Assembly: GCA_023846275.1 (NCBI GenBank)
Contig: JAIUJO010000160.1
Coordinates: forward strand, 1,142,015 to 1,206,014
Source: Vanilla planifolia
Lineage: Eukaryota; Streptophyta; Magnoliopsida; Asparagales; Orchidaceae
Length of the DNA: 64,000 nt
Reading direction: 5' to 3'
The number at the start of each line of letters is the position of its first letter. Positions within the stretch are counted from its first letter, which is position 1. The translations under genes and the position numbers were made by a program. The notes under the pieces were generated by a model, which worked only from the letters and a program-made list of their open reading frames with translations, did no database searches and had not been told where the DNA came from. This document shows, one piece after another, positions 61,501 through 64,000 of the stretch.

Positions 61501-63925
61501 ATCTTCTTAGTGTCTAGGAGTATGTCTTTCTTATAAAATTATCTCATTTGTTCAAAAACTTTTATTTTATTAGGTGATATACTTTGTAATTCTAAATTTC
61601 TCCTTCTATGACATTTATATATCTTTCATTTAGTTATATTACATTACTTCAATTTATATTGTTGTTGCTTTAATGTATTTTTTAACTTAATATTCAAATG
61701 ATAATTTTATATTTTTGTGCTTATTTATTTTTTAATTTCGAAAATTCCAAGTGATGCCTTATCGAGATGAAATGAATGTTATTAAACAAATCTTAATGAG
61801 CTATATCTAATTAAATATTTATTTTTTATATTTTTAAATATTTTATTTTAAAACAATTTTTAACTATTTATGAGACATTTTGATTCAAATAAAATTTAAC
61901 AATTATGGTATTACGCTTGATGTGGTTAAACATCTTGGAACACAACTTATAATGTATCTTATTTCTTCTATATTTTGCTTTTTTTTTAATTGGACATAGC
62001 GCTATAAAACAATAAATCTCCTCCCTTGCTCCACTAATATGTCTTTCATTTTGTTTTATTATTGCATCAGCAAATCCTGTTTCACCAGTAATTAATATTT
62101 ACTTAATATAAAATAATGTTAAATCAATAAAAAAATAATAATTGGTATACTCACCTAATTGACTTTTATCAAATTTAATATTTATTTTTTGTAGTTTTTT
62201 AAATATTTTCTTCTATGGTTTTAGCCACTTTAATAGATATTTTAATTCACACTAGATTTGTTCATCAAGGACATCACACTCGTTCCTGCTAGTTTCTTTC
62301 GAATATAACTTTATAGTATATTTTTCATCAATTTTTCAAAAATTTTGCTTTTAATTTTATTATTTTATATGAAACTATTATTTCTTAACTTGTCTAACAT
62401 TCACATGGCTTCGATTTGGCTATATTATATTTTCTCAATTTAACTTATTTTAGCTTTATTATATATCTTTCTTGACATTAAATAACGATGGATTGTTGTT
62501 TTAGCTCATTCACATTGTTAATTTCACATTAATTCAAAACATTGTCCACTAGTGGTGAAAAAAATGTCATTCGACACCTTGAAATGAGCTTTATATTGGT
62601 TAAATATTCATTTAGATATCTTTAAATATTTTATTTTGTTATCATTAGTACACTTCAAGAAGTTGTTTTATTTGTATTTGTTATATTGATCGAGGATGTG
62701 AATTAAATCTCCATTGGTTCTTAAAATGAAACTTCCTCATACAATATATGTTCTTTACCCAAATTTTTAATTTTTTTATTGGTAATGCTACTAGGTAACT
62801 CTTAATCTTCTCTGAGATTACTTTTACATTTCTTTGATTTTGTTATACCACATTTCTTCAATTTTGTTATTTATGCATCAAAGAAATATGTTTGGTTAAG
62901 CATTAGAAAAGATTTTTTTGCTATTTAGTCTTTTTTAAATTTTTAACTCATAATAATTCCAAACAAAATCTCATTAATAATTTAGAATATTGTTTGAGTC
63001 ATTCTAATGAGCTTTACAAAATTAAATATTTATTATTATATTTTTAAATATTTTTTAATGATTTTTAGACATGCTTAATGAGGTAGTTTTATTTATATCT
63101 TATTTGAAAATTGAAGATGCTACATTTGATCTCATTTGAGCTTTAAAATATAGTTTTCTGTTAAAAATTTTTCTTTACTCTTAAAATTTTTTCTTTTATT
63201 TTATTATATATTACTATGTAACTCTAAATCTCATTTAGGTGACTTTTACATTTTTTTCAATTTATAACATCATAATTCCCCAATATCTCTCATTTCTACT
63301 TTAGTACATATTTACTTAATATTTAAATAGTAATTTCTTAATATTATTTTATTTTTATTTAGTTTTTCAATTCATAGTAATTCCAAGAGTTGTCTAATTT
63401 ATACAAAATTATCATATTTAGGCACACCTAGATTAGCTCTATCCAACAAACATTTATTTATTTTCAATTAGTTTTCTTGAGTTTTGAGAAACTTCACATT
63501 TTGTTTTCAAAAGATTTGATAATCGAGGATGTCAAAGTCGATCATGTTCTTGTCCTAGAAAGTGACTTTACCATACAGTTTCCCTCATTTTTTTCATTCT
63601 TTTTCTTTAATTTAGTTATATTATCATGAAAACACTCACATCACTTGGATTTTGTTATGTTTGTTTGCTTTAATATATTGCATTTGACCTTTTCTACGTA
63701 TTACCTTAATAATTAATAGAATGCTTTATATTACTCATGTTTTCTAGTAGTAATTTTTTTATTGCAAGCAACATATAGTAAAGAAAAAAATAACACCATA
63801 GCATACTATTATACTTTTTAAGAATTTTCAAATTGGGCTTAATTTGTATATCAAGGTTGCTCCACTTGGTCTCCTAAATGTCTTGCAATACAACTTCCTC
63901 AAACAATTTATTTCCTTTTCATCTT
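58587..63925 (+). repeat. Diverged ~420-bp satellite, right block
   Basis: The satellite returns to + orientation from about 58,587 (aatttatctaattgcttgaa). Conserved segments lie near 58,760, 59,120, 59,480, 59,865, 60,275, 60,685, 60,960, 61,372, 61,755, 62,130, 62,540, 62,960 and 63,395, giving about 13 monomers with spacings of 275-435 bp. Open frames at 58,722-58,982 and 59,627-59,809 are satellite sequence. The block ends abruptly near 63,925 in the middle of a monomer, after aatttatttccttttcatct. Confidence 0.92.
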
Positions 63926-64000
63926 AGGTGAAAGAAAGTGTCAGAAACACAGGAGTGTGAGGAGGTAGAGTGAGAGGTGGGTCATGAATTGTTGGTTTCA
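63926..64000. other. Non-satellite sequence at the window edge
   Basis: From about 63,926 the composition changes from AT-rich satellite to purine- and G-rich sequence (aggagtgtgaggaggtagag). It may be the edge of an inserted element or of another sequence class. It is too short to identify. Confidence 0.6.

Overview
This window looks like plant nuclear DNA, most likely angiosperm, from a gene-free, repeat-packed and very AT-rich region. The evidence for a plant is a set of decayed transposable elements of plant type: a Sirevirus-like Ty1/copia element, a Ty3/gypsy element with a Del/Tekay-like paired zinc knuckle, and a plant L1-type LINE. I find no intact protein-coding gene, tRNA, rRNA, CRISPR array or bacterial signal. 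All long open frames are 60-88 codons, have no recognisable domains, and lie in repeats or decayed DNA.

About 44 kb of the 64 kb is one ancient, strongly diverged tandem satellite with a monomer of about 415-420 bp. Landmarks in order within the monomer are: a most-conserved segment (aggtccaatcgagatgaaac), an attggactcatctcaatgag segment with a small dyad, tttttaaatattttattt, gatgatcaaggatgttacac, cttggaatgcaactttc, two copies of gatttggttatatta, atctcctctcgtgtgacc, ttacttaatattaaaataat and gtaattcatagtaattcc. The satellite occurs in three blocks: 1-23,548 in + orientation (about 60 monomers), 43,370-58,587 in - orientation (about 37) and 58,587-63,925 in + orientation again (about 13).

The left block carries a higher-order repeat. 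The same variant monomers recur in the same order every 4.5-5.3 kb, about 11-12 monomers, although neighbouring monomers are only loosely alike. The landmarks include an enlarged monomer of about 600 bp. Local events sit on top of this: a recent duplication of a single monomer (48,471-49,227), a tiny reversed island (about 57,785-57,930) and several half-length monomers.

The central 20 kb (23,549-43,369) separates two oppositely oriented satellite blocks and is a graveyard of elements. From left to right it holds: an inverted-repeat, MITE-like segment (24,001-24,284); a heavily deleted Sirevirus-like copia element on + (about 26.3-28.2 kb, with gag knuckle, integrase tail, start of RT, end of RNase H and polypurine tracts); an LTR-like stretch with short repeats (29.1-29.4 kb); a TA microsatellite (30.13 kb); a Ty3/gypsy element on + (about 31.45-35.1 kb, with gag, knuckles, protease end, RT, RNase H linker and integrase core); a possible out-of-order integrase zinc-binding fragment (36.1 kb); and a LINE on - (about 38.7-39.6 kb, with endonuclease followed by RT start). 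All reading frames carry many stops and frameshifts. The last 75 bp (from 63,926) leave the satellite abruptly.
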